The translations under genes were made by a program, and so were the position numbers. A DNA stretch of 64,000 nucleotides from Holacanthus passer. Its lineage: Eukaryota; Chordata; Actinopteri; Pomacanthidae. This document shows, piece by piece, positions 47,500 to 61,120 of the stretch. Within the stretch, counting starts at the first letter, position 1. Each line of letters begins with the position of its first letter. Below the pieces are notes generated by a model. That model saw only the letters and a program-made list of their open reading frames with translations, was not told the origin of the DNA and did not search any database. Where the stretch lies: NCBI GenBank assembly GCA_025331565.1, contig JAFREQ010000009.1, positions 7,181,501-7,245,500 on the forward strand, written 5' to 3'.

Positions 47500-50400
47500 G
47501 TTCTCCCCGATACCTGAATCCAGCCTATTCTGGTGAAATGGATAAGTGGGGAGAGAAATGGGTCAGGAAGAATTATCTTGGAGTTCAAAAGAGTGATGTT
47601 TAAAGCCATGCAATGGAGGAGCCGCAAGAGGAAAAACAATAAGCTCGCTGTATATCGAAGATAGAGGGAATATTTTTAACTGCAGCTCCTATGGAAAGTT
47701 GGCAGCTGCCGGAACATCCAAGGGAAAGCTGATAGCAGCATTTTAATAATTTGGCTTTATGGTGAATATATTAATATCGAACAATGCTTGAGTATCTTTG
47801 ATCTTTCACTTGACATCTTTTTTGTGGACACTTAACTGCGGGGACGTCCTCGCCCAACGTCACACCGGCTGATTTGGAACTGGTCCCCAGAACTTTAATA
47901 AGTCATTTTTTTTCAGTGTGATATGGAAGCATAGCATTTAAATATATGTCAAAGGGGCCACTCAGAAGGATTAGGTCACAGTTGAGGTAGGGAAAGGATC
48001 TGGGGTCAATCCGACTGGATCCAATTAGCTGCCTCTTGACAGGAGGCCATGACAAGCCTAACGCTACAGCGACATCTTATTCTCTGAGCCGGGGTCCTCG
48101 CTCGCCCAGGGATGGAGGGATAGAGGACTCGGGGAATAATAGAAGAACAAACAAGTCACGACTCCTGGAGAACACCCACCAGATACTCATTAGAAGAGAA
48201 TCTCTGCCTCTTCCCCTCCCCTCCTTCTGCTCACAAGACCGACCCCCCCCAGCTCTCCCTCCCCTCCTCCGACTGTGTGCTCTTCAGATGGGATGAGATG
48301 AGAGGAATAGTCTTTTTTCTGGGCTCTTGGACACTGACAGTATTTTTTTTTCTCCCCCACTTTGCAGAATGTACACTGAGCAGTATTGACAGCACTTTTG
48401 ATAGCATTCAATTAAAGTTTTTTTGAAATCTGCCTGAGGTGACAGCATTTCCTGTTTCAAAGGAGAGCTATTAAGACATTTTTGTTCTGTGGAAGAATCA
48501 CTTCCTTGGAGTCTTGTGCTTTTCTTTTCTTCTCTTTTTTTTTAAAAGTGTGATGTCAATTGTTCATTCTTAAACTTTAAAAATTGTCTGATGTGGGTCA
48601 TTAAGAAGGAAAACAGTGAGGATGTTTAATGAGTGGTGTCAAAGAGTTTAGCAGATTACAACACTCAGTAAGACACTGGATTCAAAGCAACCCCACCTCC
48701 ACATGAGAAAAGTTTGGGTTATATTGTAGCATCCGGATTTTTTTTTTCTTTTTAGATCATGCTACATTTATACATATTAAGCAGTTGCTTAACGAAGTGT
48801 TATTTTCCCCAAACAGCACATAGTAATCCGAGCCCCCCTTAAGACCCAAATAGTTCATTTCCAATGCATGAATTTAAACCTCAGAGAGAAGGAAGGTGAT
48901 CAAAATGCAATCTTTTCAATAGGGCATGTTCATTGAGCGAGCAAGAAGAAACCATTTTCAACAGATAAAAGTAATTACTCACACAGAACACCGCTCCCAG
49001 GGACTAAACTCTTTTTAGTTGTCAAGACAGTAAACAAGTGGTGGAAATGGGGCTGAGGGGATCAGTGGTCCTTTGAAGTGTTCTCTCCTTGTTTAAAATA
49101 AACACAGTAGCTTGCCTATTCGCCTGCACGGCCGTGGAGAGAAGCAGCGGCTTAGACAGGAAGCTCTGTGGCCTTGGCACCCCATTTCAGGGACCCTGGA
49201 CAGCAGCCTTGAAGCAGGAAGCACTGGGTGATGGACTAATCGTATTCAGGTCCCTGAACAAGTGCCTTCTAGGCCGACTCCCGCACAGCTGTGTGTGCCT
49301 CTGAACCATCACCAGCTGGGCTGAACAGGCCATCCAGCTAAGGTTATACAAAGGGCAGGCGAGGAGCTGCAAAGACTGGGGTCTAGATTCAAGGTTTTTA
49401 CAAACTGAAGAGCATGTCCTCTGTCATAAAGCAACAGCAAGCATCAAATTCTCAATACATAACTTTGTGTAATGAATGAAAAGTTGTCTAATAGAAACTA
49501 AACATGAAGCCTCCAGAAGCCTTTTTATTGTCAAGAATAAAGTCAATCACATGGACGCATTATTTATTAGACAAGGCCACGGAAAGTGAGACTAACCTCC
49601 CACACGTCTAACATCCCATATATGAAAGGTCACATACTGAACAGTCTTTGTTAATAGAGCTCGGTGGGACTGGCAGCAATAGGCAGACTAGTGTTAAACA
49701 ACATCAAGAAACATCATTTGTGCTTGTAAGTAGTGTTTGAAAAGGCTATTTGCTTGTGCTCTGAAGCGAGTTCTGAGCAAATAAGACTAAAATGTTATGC
49801 TTTTAGGTTAAGCAAGTGAAGCACAAACACGCTCAAGTGCCTTCGGAAAGCAATGCAGTGAAACTGAACCTTGGTGTGGGAGCATTCAGAGAACACAAGC
49901 CACAAGAACAAGAAATGGTAGATAAGCGGAAAATACTGTTCTCGGCCCGTTGACTCCGGAAATATATTTTTAAAATCACTGAGCAAGCGCTGTAAGTACT
50001 GAAGATAGCTGTCCTTATTATCCTCAGACACCTCTGTTTGAGAATTCATTTCCTCTCACAAGGTCTTCAGCAACACCAAAACAAATAGTCTCCGATGAAA
50101 AGTAGTCAGGGTCATGAGAACTTAAATAGAAAAAAAAACCCTGAGAGAAAAAATGTTGCCTGATATCTTTTATTAACAAGAAAAAAAAAAACCTTTGCAA
50201 TGTAACACTCCCCGTTCTATCTCTGATCTGTTTCAGTTATTTTTATGAAAATGATGGATTTCCATAAGTCAAAAAGCTTATTTAGGAAGTTCCTAATGTG
50301 TGTGTTGCTAAAAGTGTCTTGTGCTAAATTTGGCTTCAAAGTCTGTGGTTTTGAAATTGTTAACTAAACGATCATCCACTGCACAACCTTGCCTTCTTTA

Positions 50401-52095
50401 GATTTCGAGTATATACTGCTAATTTGTTTTCCATTTTAAGTAGTGATGGAAAATGCAATTGCTGCCTGGATTATGTTCAGACCGAATGTTTTTGCAAGTG
50501 AGGGGGAGTGCTAATATGTGCCACATGCTAATCAGGTTTAGGCATCAAAAGCACTTCGGTTGAGGGTGGGGGGGAAAAATCACGGTGTGTGTGAATACAG
50601 TAAACATCTCATGCATCAAGTCATTTAATCCATACTAAACCAAGACCATAATGTTTCCTGAACCGCACCCAAGTATTTCCTGTTTACCATTGCAAATCAG
50701 TAACATATTTTTTAGGAGAAAGTGTTGCACTGGCAGGTTATAATAGACGCTAAACTGAAATTTGGCTGCAGATGATTAAATTAAGGGAACCGCTCTCATA
50801 AGGTGCCCATAATAAAAATAATATAAATACTTAACAATTTTATAAATGCTTAATTGTTTACTAATGCTTCATAAGTTATAACCATTTTGTGGAGCACCTG
50901 GACCAAAATCCGCTTATTAATAATTAACATTTTTAAGGGTAGACTTATTAAAAAGTTTATCACATTACCCTTTATTAATGACTTACCAGCATTTGTAACT
51001 GCAAATCTGATGGTGTGTTATAAGGATTGCAGAATGAAATGCTGGTTCAGATGCAAATGCTTGATGGCCAACAAAGAGAATACCTTTAGGTGCTACTGAG
51101 CAAAAACAACAAGCTATAAAACCATGTTCAGTTTAAGAGGTAGATAAACATTTGAGTACATTAAGCCCACTGATGGGTAGGCAGACAATTTTCACTATGA
51201 TAAGTACAATGTTGCTGTGGGCAAAAAGATAACACAGATCCATGATTTCATATAACTGAGAAACTTCCTCTATATGATGTCATGTTTAAGTCAATGGCAC
51301 CACTTTCACTGACATACACGGCAAACTATATGACACTATAGAGGAATCTGCACCTGAAACCATAATTACACATTTAATGAGACAAACTCCAGAATAACAG
51401 GCAGAAGCTGTGATACTTACATGAAAAGAATGAGGGGAATGTGTAGTGAGTTATAACCCGCTTAGCTGCCGCTGACAGCAGAGCTTCTCCCCATAACAAG
51501 GCTGGCGCTTGTTATGCTAATTGCGGTGTATATATCCAAGTGAGAAACCCAAGAGTTGGAGTCAAAGCCTGAGTGTGTCTGTGTAAAGTAGATTTAAATC
51601 TTCATTATGCTCTTTGTCACGTTTATTGAATTACAATGCTCTGCGTCAGCGTCGGGACATTTTCAGTTCATTTTTCAGATAAAGATTATTGCTGGATCCG
51701 GGCATCAGACCAACGCCTGGCTTTAGAGGTCTGAAAAATCCAACTTTAATTTTGAGGTGGTGGCAGTGGATGGAGGAGACGGGGTGGGGTGGGGGCACGG
51801 TCGCCGCTGATGGACACAATTTTCCGTGTCCACGCCGAGGATTGCCGAGTCTTCAGAGGAGGAGGAGGAGATTGGAACAGTGTTCTCATCATCCCTGAGC
51901 CACTGGGTCATGGTTTAAACACTAATCCTGAAGGATGAGCGAGGTAGAAACATCCACCACAGCATGCTCCAAAGATTGCATCCCTTCTGTCTGATCGCAT
52001 GCTCACGGGAAAAAAAAAAAAAAAAAATTTAAAAAAAGGCCTGGTGGTAGGGAAAAGGGCAGCTGCAGCTGTCAGACACCTTCGCTCCGCCGCTC
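45439..52095. other. Unique sequence, no gene recognised
   Basis: No gene was recognised. Noted features: a 14-bp tandem near-duplication GTAGGTGAcCTGCT/GTAGGTGAtCTGCT at about 46411-46438, a purine tract near 47148-47172, T29 at 47471-47499, and a G/C-richer block at 49100-49390 whose frames resemble nothing known. Blocks around 47395-47455 (GAATGACAGC and CTAATTAG) and 50560-50680 may be constrained noncoding DNA. ATGCAAAT also occurs near 51050. Confidence 0.5.
47471..47499 (+). repeat. Poly-T tract (T29)
   Basis: The longest homopolymer in the window. No retroposed gene body or flanking duplication accompanies it on the minus strand, so it is listed as a simple repeat. Confidence 0.92.
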
Positions 52096-52350
52096 TCAGC
52101 AGGGGGCCGGGCAGAGCAGTTTATCCCACTGCTCTGACAAATATGTGACAGAGGTTGCAGGTGAATGTTGGTTAAAGCTCGCAGAGTCGGGGCGCGGCGC
52201 GGTCTGACATTAGGCCGTGGAACAAAACAAATTCCTCCATAGTGTTCCATCACAGCGATCAATAACTCACTTGTAGACAAACCATGGGCGTTGGCTTGAC
52301 ATTCACCGAGCGGCGGTACTGTACGACTTTGAAAAAATTGAAACCCAACA
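52060..52350. promoter_or_regulatory. G/C-rich block with CTCF-like core
   Basis: An unusually G/C- and CpG-rich stretch for this window (for example CCGCCGCTCTC, CGGGGCGCGGCGCGG and CGAGCGGCGG). It contains TCAGCAGGGGGC at 52096-52107 (plus strand), 11 of 12 against the CTCF core. A minus-strand frame of 117 codons (52029-52382) spans it but shows no known domain. Candidate interpretations are an enhancer, an insulator or a small CpG island, all inferred. Confidence 0.3.
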
Positions 52351-52556
52351 GGTGCGGTTGTCAATAGGAAGCGGAAAGACATTACAACAAACGCTACCAG
52401 CAGCTCTGCCTGCCTGGAGGCATCACTGCCAGTTTAATTATTGTTTTGCTGTCACAGAGATAATTCATTGAAATTACAGCACTGTTGCGAAGCATTCAGA
52501 GGCTTGCCAGCTTGTCTTGCTGGGCAGTACAAACAGGTACAGTGCTGCTTTTGATT

Positions 52557-52576
52557 AAAAAAAAAAAAAAAAAAAA
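52557..52576 (+). repeat. Poly-A tract (A20)
   Basis: A homopolymer of about 20 A directly upstream of a complex, possibly conserved block. An A18 run lies at 52010-52027. Confidence 0.9.
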
Positions 52577-52589
52577 CGTGCACCCTGTT

Positions 52590-52735
52590 GTTGGCTGAAC
52601 CCTTCGTTCTGTATCGGAGCCGCCATTATTACTGGGCTGAGTTGTACTTAATGGTTCAATTACGCAACAACCACTGTCTTTGTATTTAATTACAGAGGAA
52701 TCAATTAAGGTCTATTTTCCCCCCACTAAAAAAGA
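52590..52735. promoter_or_regulatory. Candidate conserved noncoding block
   Basis: About 145 bp of complex sequence holding GCCGCCATTATTACTG, GGTTCAATTACGCAAC, TATTTAATTACAG and AATCAATTAAGG. There are several homeodomain ATTA/TAAT cores and a C/EBP-like TTACGCAA. It is inferred from motif density only. Confidence 0.25.
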
Positions 52736-55700
52736 AAGAGGTCCTTGATAAAAATGTGGCCAATCTGGGATTCAGTTACTGGAGAATTGAGCAGACAATC
52801 GCCCTTAAACCTCCAGGCATGGATGCACCCTGAAAGGAAATTTCGACCAAGTTTAAAAAAAAACCTTACTGAAGCAATTATAGAGGCAAAACCATGGAGC
52901 AAAACAAATTCAATATCTTATCCTTGAAATGATTAAATATCAAAATCTGTTTAAGGCTTATTGAGCATTCAATGCTGAATTTTAAGAAGAAATGAAGAAC
53001 AGCATCTTAGATTATTTTCCCCAATAGTGGATTTAACATTTAAATATCAATACTCCCATGTTTTCTTTTGTGTAGTTTTCGCTGACACTGTTCATCGTGG
53101 AGTGATTCTTCCTCTTTGGCTTGTGTGTCCTTGTATTTTTGTCACGCGGCAGCTAAGATCTTAATGTATACAGCAGAAAAAGAGAGACCATAGGACTGGA
53201 ATTGATCTTTCCACTTCTTTCTCTGATGCCGCTTATAGAAAAAGGGCAGTTACATCACACAGCTGCGAGCACAACACCGCTGATGCATTGTGGGAGATAT
53301 TCCCCAGCGCTGATGCACCTTGGACCTGCGAGAAAGGCGTGAGTTACTTACTGCCAAGAGCACTATCGCCTGTCCCTGGAGGACCAATTATTCTGTATGT
53401 TTGCCCTAAAGTCTCACCATTAAACACATAGAATGTTTGAATAAAATATCAGGTGAGGTAGAAAATATGGTTCACACTATTGATGGCCTCACAGTTCCAT
53501 CAGCCTGTAGGCCAAGCCATTGAGGAGCAGTATTGTTTGTTTGGTGCAAACACGCACTCGGATGAAAAAAAAAAAAAAATTAGAATATAGTAAATAGATC
53601 AAACACTATCTGTTTAAAAGAGAGCAGGAGAAATTCTATGTTTTTCTCATTGTCAACAAAAATCGTGAAAAGACTGAAATGCATCGGTCCATCTCAGTGT
53701 ATTTGGACAATATGACATGACAAACACAATGAGAATTCACAAAAAAAGCTTTCATTTCTATTTGATACAAATATTGAAAGATTAAAAATACCTCAGGGTC
53801 CTTCACCAAATTTTGAAAAACAATTTTTATAGACCGCAAATTCTGGCTCATTCCTTGAATTTTACTTTCCCCCACATGGACAGATGGCAAACAAACACTA
53901 ATTTCTATCAAGCGAAGGCAGGTGCGCACTTGCTCGAGGTGAAATGTCGTGGCAATCCTCCGGAGTCGAAGCTGTCTGGCCCTTGGCATCCTCGCAGCCT
54001 TGAAGGTCAACTTCTCAAAGGCAACTGATACCCCTGACTGCAGCTCTTTTTGCTCATCATCCATTTTGGCAAATGGCAAGACGGGGCTGATCAATCAAGT
54101 GCCGTCAAAAGGCCAAATAGAAAAAAAAAAGGCCAAACGGCAGCCCTGATCCTCTGTATCGACTGCTTGGCTTATAGAGGATCACCCTCTAGGCTCTCTA
54201 CATGATTTGGCCATAACTCCAATACTATCCTATGATGATAAATGCTAACGTCAGGAATCAAACAGTGTGAGTCTGTCCATCTGTAAAACCATCGATCTGT
54301 TGGAATGAAAGAATTCATCTTCTGCATGTTGTTAAATGATATTTTGTAGAGCAAAATCCAACAGCAAACACCAGGTATACTGCAAGAGTCACACTTAAGC
54401 ATGCATCCAATGATCGCTAATCTGTAAAAGCAACATTTTGAAAAAATTGTCAAACATATTCATCTACCCTGAGTACCCCCTCAGGGATGTTGATGCAGTA
54501 AACACATGATCGTGAAATCAAACTTTAAACTGTCTTTGAGGGCTTGACAGGAGAGTGATTAGTGTCATCGGTTGTTATGTCAGGTGCTAAGATCTGCTCA
54601 CTTTCAAATCAATTGGAATATGGATTACACTCATTGTCACAGACAGCTTAAAGGTAACCTGTTGACCTTACTGAACCCAAATCTATCCAGAGGTTTAGCA
54701 TTTAACATTTCTAAGTAACTAAAGCTATTGGTAACTTAAAGATCTCTACTTTTATTTATTTTTTTAGATAAGAAGGCAGTTTTTAGAGGTGGCCTGATTA
54801 ATGTTGTGGCTATGACCTGAAAATGAGATATGAAATGTTGTTTTAAAAATCAGACACTTTAAAATAACATGCAGCCACCCTTGGACACACTGTTGGACTT
54901 TTCTCCCACAGTCCTCTCACAGTACTCTGTCATAGTAGTGTTCAGGAGTCCCACCAAATAAAGGATTGTGGGCTGAGTAGAGTCTGAAAGTCGATGGCAG
55001 TAGCGTGCCAAGAAATTTACTTCTACCAGCAAAAGTCAGGAGAAAAGAAAACTCAGCGAATGCAGATTTTTTACAAAAAGAACTTTGCAAATATTGAGGA
55101 GGGAAATGCATTCTGTATTTTCGCCTCATGGATAGATTCAACCCACGAGGCCCCTTTAATGTTCCACAGCAGCACAATTGTACTATCTGCAGAATCCATA
55201 CAGCTTGAAAGCTGGGAAGCTTGAAATAGATGATAGCAGCATTTGAACAAAGGCTCATATGGATTTGAAGTGGAAATGCACAAATCGAGCAAACATGAGT
55301 GCTCACGCATCATTTCAGGATAATACCAACCCATTGACCCACCAAGTGCTGCTCTCCATCCTTTGTTGGCTCAAGTATCACTGCAGTCTCTTTCAGGTGT
55401 CCCTAAAATTACAATAGACTGCCAGTAACTTGTCAGCTGAGAGGCAGTTTCATCATAATCTGCATTAGGAATGCAGGGACGGCTGAGGATAAATGCATGG
55501 AGGATTTCTGCAGTAGTTACCACTGTACGTAGACATTTTGGAAATCTTCGAGATCAAACGTTGTGCTAACTCTTCAGAGTGTCAGTCCTCTGTGGATCTT
55601 TCAGCCGTGTCGTGTAAGAGCTTTGTGATCAATACAGTCAAGAATTCTCCTTGAAACAGAAAATTCTGTTTTAGCGAACAGACGTTTCACAAAATTACAT

Positions 55701-58700
55701 CATGGATCAGACTATACACGGTGAGAATCATGTCGAGTTTTCTCAGTATATCATTGCATTCATTCTGAAGGCATTTAATACAGCGCATGCATTTTCCAAT
55801 TACACTTCAGTGTCAGCCTGCTGAATTGTAAATGCATAGTTAGCAGTCATCCATTTTGCTTCTCGAAGGTTTAATGAAGTAATGAATCAACATAGGACTT
55901 CATTATTTCTCTGCCTACAGTAAATCCAGAAAGTACTACATACCGTGAGCTTTTGGCACAGGTTAAATTATTGAAGCTCAGACAGCCAATGATTTTATTC
56001 CATAACAATTCCTCCAAGGGCTACAGAGATATGTGACATTAATTAAAGCAAATAAACATGACAAACTTACCGGAGATTTATTGCTGGACACATGCAAGTA
56101 TGAACTGTAACAAGTGTAGGGCAAGTTTGAAATTGACATTTTATTAAAGCAGATTAGTTACAGCTTTAATATTTTTCATATGAATGACTTTTTCATGGAA
56201 AAGCCAGTATTGGGTAGCCAGTGTGCTCTGTATTAGGTTGGTTGCAAAGAGCACCTTGTGGATTGGACTTGTAATCTCTTTGGGCAACTTAAAGCATGCA
56301 TGAAATACTAAGTGCTGTACCCAGACATGTTCAGCACAAGAAACGCCTAAATGTGCTTCCAGGCATGAATGTATTGATGGGAACATAAAAGCAACATATA
56401 TAATATGCATGATGCCAAAAAGGCCGTTGCAGCTCCATAAGAACTGTGAGCGCGTGTTAGGCTGCGCTAGTTTTCACATAAAACTGCATTTCCCTGAAGA
56501 ACCAATGGTTTTTCGACTTCTCACGCACTGGCCCCATGTTTGCAAATACACATAACGTGTAATTAGATTTGAGCACAGTGTGGACGCAGTCCGGCTCATA
56601 TACTAAAAAGTCAGAGGACACTGCATTATTTATGTCTTATCTATGTTGGTGCAAATTCCTAAGACGCAAGCCTCAGTGCTTGATCCAGAGAACAGAGATA
56701 TTTCACGAGAATGAGGCTGTGTTGCAGTATTGATCCAAATGTTGGATAACTACAGGCAATTTGTGTAATGAAGAACTTCTCCTGCCACAGTCTGTAGTCC
56801 TGTAATCACAACTCCATTCACTGACATGCCATTTTCCTCCATCAACTAAACAGTGCTCAAATGCAGTGATACACTAACCCCCAGCGCAGCTTTGAGATTT
56901 CTTGGCATTTGCCGAGCTTTGGCCCTGCCTCGTCTCAGCAAATGCACAATCAATTTTACCTCCTTGTCTCCTGTTTCTAATCCCCCAACTACCTTCGTTC
57001 CTTGCTCGATACAGTTCGGGTTCGGTACACTCGCTCTGCTTGATGGTTTTTGCCCTATCAGGTGCGCTGGGGATCGAATGTCGGCACTGTCAGGCAGCTC
57101 GTCTCAGTGCCTGAAGATGAATACCAGACAGTTACTCCTCCTCTTCATCCTGCCTCTTATTATCCTACACCTTGTCTCTTATGTGCTGATTGCTGCCTTA
57201 CCTTTATGCCGTGCTTTGAAATGAATAGAAATCAAAGCTATTATACACAAATCCATTTCCAAAGACTTAATCATGCATAAAAGGTCCTATTACATTATTT
57301 TTACACTCATTATCACTTGAATACAAAGGCATATTAGAGGCCTTAGCCCTTTTATGATTAATCAAAAGCACTTGAGGGTGAAAGCTTTATATCTGATACC
57401 TTTGAACAAATGTGTCCAATTTCACACAGAGTTATTAATTTCGATGGCTACAGTGGAATATCTTACTCATTCTCCTCTCAAGAGTCTGCCACGATGTCGC
57501 TTCCATATAGTTTACAGCTTTAGCAAAGACTGCGAGTCTCCTCCTGCTGTGATAAAGGCATTTCACACTTGGGAGTTGGGATCTGAGAAATCGTACTGTA
57601 CAGTCTGAATAAATAAAGCCTCGTCAATCATCGCCGAGCTGACGTGTTGTAAAATGCCTCATTAATGGCTTAATGAATCACGATATAAAGGTGTTGCCAT
57701 CTCTGCTGCCTGGCTATAGCTATATACTGAACGTGCGTGTCACTTTTATTGATCTGGCCTGTACATGTTGATATATAGTATCAATGTAATTGCACTCAGT
57801 GAAGGTTTTTATGGGTGTTTGCCAGGAAGGACATTTATATAGGGTTGCTTAAGCTCACCTCTAGTCATGTGATTTTGTCATCAGGTTTCCTGGGACAACA
57901 CTGCACCTCTGTCATTAAAAATAATCACTGGGTAGGGAAAAAGCTGGGAAAGAAAAAAAAAATGAAAGGGCAGTGTATGTTTTATTAATAAATCCTGCCA
58001 CAATCGCGCCGTAGCTGCAAGAGGCAACGAAAAGAACAGCTTTCGAGGCGGAATACAGATGAGACAATTTATGAGTTTGCGCTGATAGTTTGCAGACAAA
58101 ATCACTGTTATTATGAGCATGATATAAATTCTCTGTTGCTGAAAGGGCTAATTCACTTTTTTTTTTTTTTTTTCTTTTTGGAGTTTACCTCGCGTGAGTT
58201 TGCTGTAATGTAAAAAGATCAATACTTCATCCCACAGGGGGAAAAAACTAGAAAATTGATGGTACAATGTACTGTATGTGAAATAGTCTGGCGGAGCAAA
58301 CAGCTGGGGGAAAGTACAATCCCTAAAGTGGTGTTGCTAAACATTACCTTGCCAAGGTCATCCATAGAATAACAGGATACTGTCCTCGGGGCCACAAAGA
58401 AGATATCAGGTAGTTGCGGGCTCAATGACCGGCCTCATTCCTGCAGCCATTACTCCCCTGTCAGTCGGGCCACCCACAGAAATTGTAGACAATAATCATT
58501 TATAATAACTGATAACAGTTGTTGAGGTGACACTAATATGAATGTTTTCTAATTACACTCAGTCACCAGTAATCTCCTTTGCACAATGCATGTTGCTCCT
58601 GCAGCTGTAGTTAGATATGTAATAATGAAGTCTCAATTGCACTTATGATACATAAAATAAATGGCAGGCTGATGACATGTGCCAAAGTACTGTATGTGAA

Positions 58701-59567
58701 AGTGCTAATGTGCATGAAAGAGTGTTAGGGACATTTATGTGTCGTGGTCTTAGGTATAAATTACAGGGTTATTATCAGTTTCTTAGAATTAGCCCATAAA
58801 ATATAATGGACAATTTACCCTTTTCATTGCTTTGTAATTAGTCTGAGGAGATTCATCTTTTATGCATCAATTTTAAAATATCTAGATGACAGCCTCATTT
58901 ATGTTCACCTTTTCTCTGTGAAAAGCAAAAAGAAAAGCTGATGTATTAAAGTGATGCACTAAATTCAGCAAAGTGGCTTCATCAAGTAATTGCTATCTGG
59001 GAATTAAAGCACAACCAGCTAAACTTTTACAGAAGTTTGCATCAGTTTTCCAACAGGCTTTTTTCTGCTTCCATTAAACAAAGGTTTATGGGTGCGGACA
59101 GTTTTTGCATGGATGCTCTGATATCATGTCATACTGATGGTAAAATACAAAGACTGAAATGTGAGCTTTTGTGTCAAAGACGTTCGTAAGTCATAAAATG
59201 CACATGTGTGTTCATATTTTCAAGTCATTCGATAACAAGACACAGTTGTTCTCGCTGAAATGTGCTGATATATTGTAACACGCTTTTAAATGTTGCATCA
59301 CTTGAAGCCGTCAGTTTATACAGACAATGCAACAGTGGAAAAGTTTGGAATATTTTGCTCTGAATCTGACAGCCAGTACTGTTTGATTGATGTTCGTATA
59401 AATGCAGGATACATGTGATATATAAGCCTCTAAATTGAAAATGATCCTTGTTGTTTGGTGTTGTTCTTTAAAAACCTCATTTTCTTTGGTTTTGTGGCAA
59501 TGCACACATCATGACTTTTAAAATACTATTTGCTGCTCTCCCTTCTCTGCTCTTTGACGGATGGATG
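52736..59567. other. Unique sequence, no gene recognised
   Basis: No gene was recognised. The longest frame in the window (53636-54094, minus strand, 152 codons) lies in a stop-poor patch open on both strands. Homopolymers occur near 53566 and 58159 (T-rich). A block at 57600-57720 with CATTAATGGCTTAATGAATC could be conserved noncoding DNA. Confidence 0.5.
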
Positions 59568-59594
59568 CACACACACACACACACACACACACAC
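59568..59594 (+). repeat. (CA)n microsatellite at a repeat edge
   Basis: About 13 CA units joined directly to the interspersed repeat on its right, as is usual for that family. Confidence 0.93.
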
Positions 59595-59890
59595 CTGCCA
59601 CTTTTTAGGGAATTTGCATAAACTTACATTCATTTTCTGGAGACTTGCCCAAACCCTAATGATTACTTGCCTAACCTTTACCCTTCACCTGACCCGATCC
59701 TTGACCACTGACCCAATAATCAGTGTTTCCTAAATGGGGACATGTCTTTTCTCCCCAAGTCTTAACCCTCAAACAGCAGTCTGGACCTATGAAGACAGGT
59801 GACAGGAAGTCCTTGTGGGTCAGTGTGCAGTCAGGTTAAAATCCCCACCAGGATATAATAGCAAAAATACGCACACACACAAACACAGCT
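59595..59890 (+). repeat. (CA)n-flanked teleost repeat
   Basis: Ordered modules are CTGCCACTTTTTAGGGAATT, ACTTACATTCATTTTCTGGA, a block of CCTAA/ACCCT units, CAGTGTTTCCTAAATGGGGA, CTTAACCCTCAAACAG, GACAGGAAGTCCTTGTGGGT, CAGTCAGGTTAAAATCCCCA and CCAGGATATAATAGCAA, ending in another (CA)-rich stretch. I recall this arrangement as a common fish repeat bracketed by CA microsatellites. I do not recall a class or name. There is no coding potential. Confidence 0.65.
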
Positions 59891-60819
59891 CTCTGATAAT
59901 ATTTCTATATTTACATTATGTTGAAAAGAAATGAAAAGCATTATTCATTGGACTTGATAAGATGAGGCATCTTGCTGCCATGTCTTGTTATTTTACTGCA
60001 CTGTTTTTGAAATGATGCCGTTCTGAGGCCAGTTTGTCCATTGTTTCCAGCGATTTTTACACTCACGCTGGAATTGCTGTGATGAATAACAGCAATTATT
60101 GTCTTGTGACAAACTACAATACATTCGAGCCATTACTGCATCTACAGTACAGACTACCTGCAGGTGCTGTTTGTGTAGTGATATTAATTGTGCTCTCTCT
60201 TCAAAACAAGAGCCTCTCGTAGGCTGGGACTGGAGACCGGGTTTTAATGACCAAATATGTGGAAGCGTGGAAGATTTTCTTTTTAGTTACTTGACTTACA
60301 TAACCAACGAGGAGTATTGATTTGACTTTCATCCAACTAAATAATGCATCTATCATGCCGCCTCACTTTGCCAACCTTTTGCTACCCCTGTATTTTTTAT
60401 TTTTTATTTTTTTTTAGGATTGCCACTGAAACATGTAACACACTAATGTAAATTGTAATTGCATCAGCTCACTCACTGTGTAACCCGCTACAGCAGCGTG
60501 GATTTGGTTGATGGCCAGTGCACCACTGAGCCGTTCATTAATCAGGCCCGACACAGGAAATGTGGTAAAAACCACACCATACATGGGTTTCCTGCAGCAC
60601 TGTACATTCAATCGCGCTGGAAGGATATACATTAAACTCAAAATAGATCACAATATCATACCCCATTTCGAGCTCCCTCTCTCCCCGTCTCTGCCCATCT
60701 CTGGTTCCTCCAGGGATGAGTAGGAGGCTTCCTCTGCCCTCCACTGAGCCAACACATAATGTACTCTTCTTAATGTTGCTCCATCATTTCATAACTTGTT
60801 GTGAAAGCAGAAGATGATA
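59891..60819. other. Unique sequence, no gene recognised
   Basis: No gene was recognised. A T-rich stretch lies at 60392-60417. Overlapping short frames at 60414-60744 on both strands look fortuitous. Confidence 0.5.
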
Positions 60820-61120
60820 GATACCGAGCAGGTGATGCTTAGGAAGCGGCTCATGCCACGCAGACAACTTTAGCTCAGTGCTGCCGTTTAAATACGGCAA
60901 CCTTTTCGGGTATTGTGGCAGTTAACAAAGCCATATGTTTAGGCAATGACAGACGAATGATAAGACGCTGTGAGATTCATAAAAGCATCCCTGATGAGCA
61001 GCTGTCATCGTCTTGACTGCCCAATCAAAGACAAAACTGGGGGAAGAAAACAGCTTGATCTGTGGCTGTAAACAAATATTGACAGCTTACAATTAGATAT
61101 CTCTGCTTGAAACACACATC
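60820..61120. promoter_or_regulatory. Candidate enhancer with MEIS/homeodomain motifs
   Basis: Repeat-free block with three TGACAG-type cores (MEIS/TGIF): TGACAG at 60948-60953, CTGTCA at 61002-61007 and TGACAG at about 61080-61085. Nearby are AATGATAAGA, CCCAATCAAAG and ACAATTAGATA. Such clustering is typical of TALE/Hox-responsive vertebrate elements. The count is direct; regulatory function is inferred. Confidence 0.3.

Noticed and set aside
53636..54094. Longest open frame in the window (152 codons, minus strand)
   Set aside because: It has no recognisable domain or signal sequence. The patch is stop-poor on both strands, with overlapping frames of similar length, and a frame of this size is expected about once by chance in 64 kb.
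54917..55306. 129-codon minus-strand frame
   Set aside because: Resembles no protein family I know and is overlapped by open frames on the other strand.
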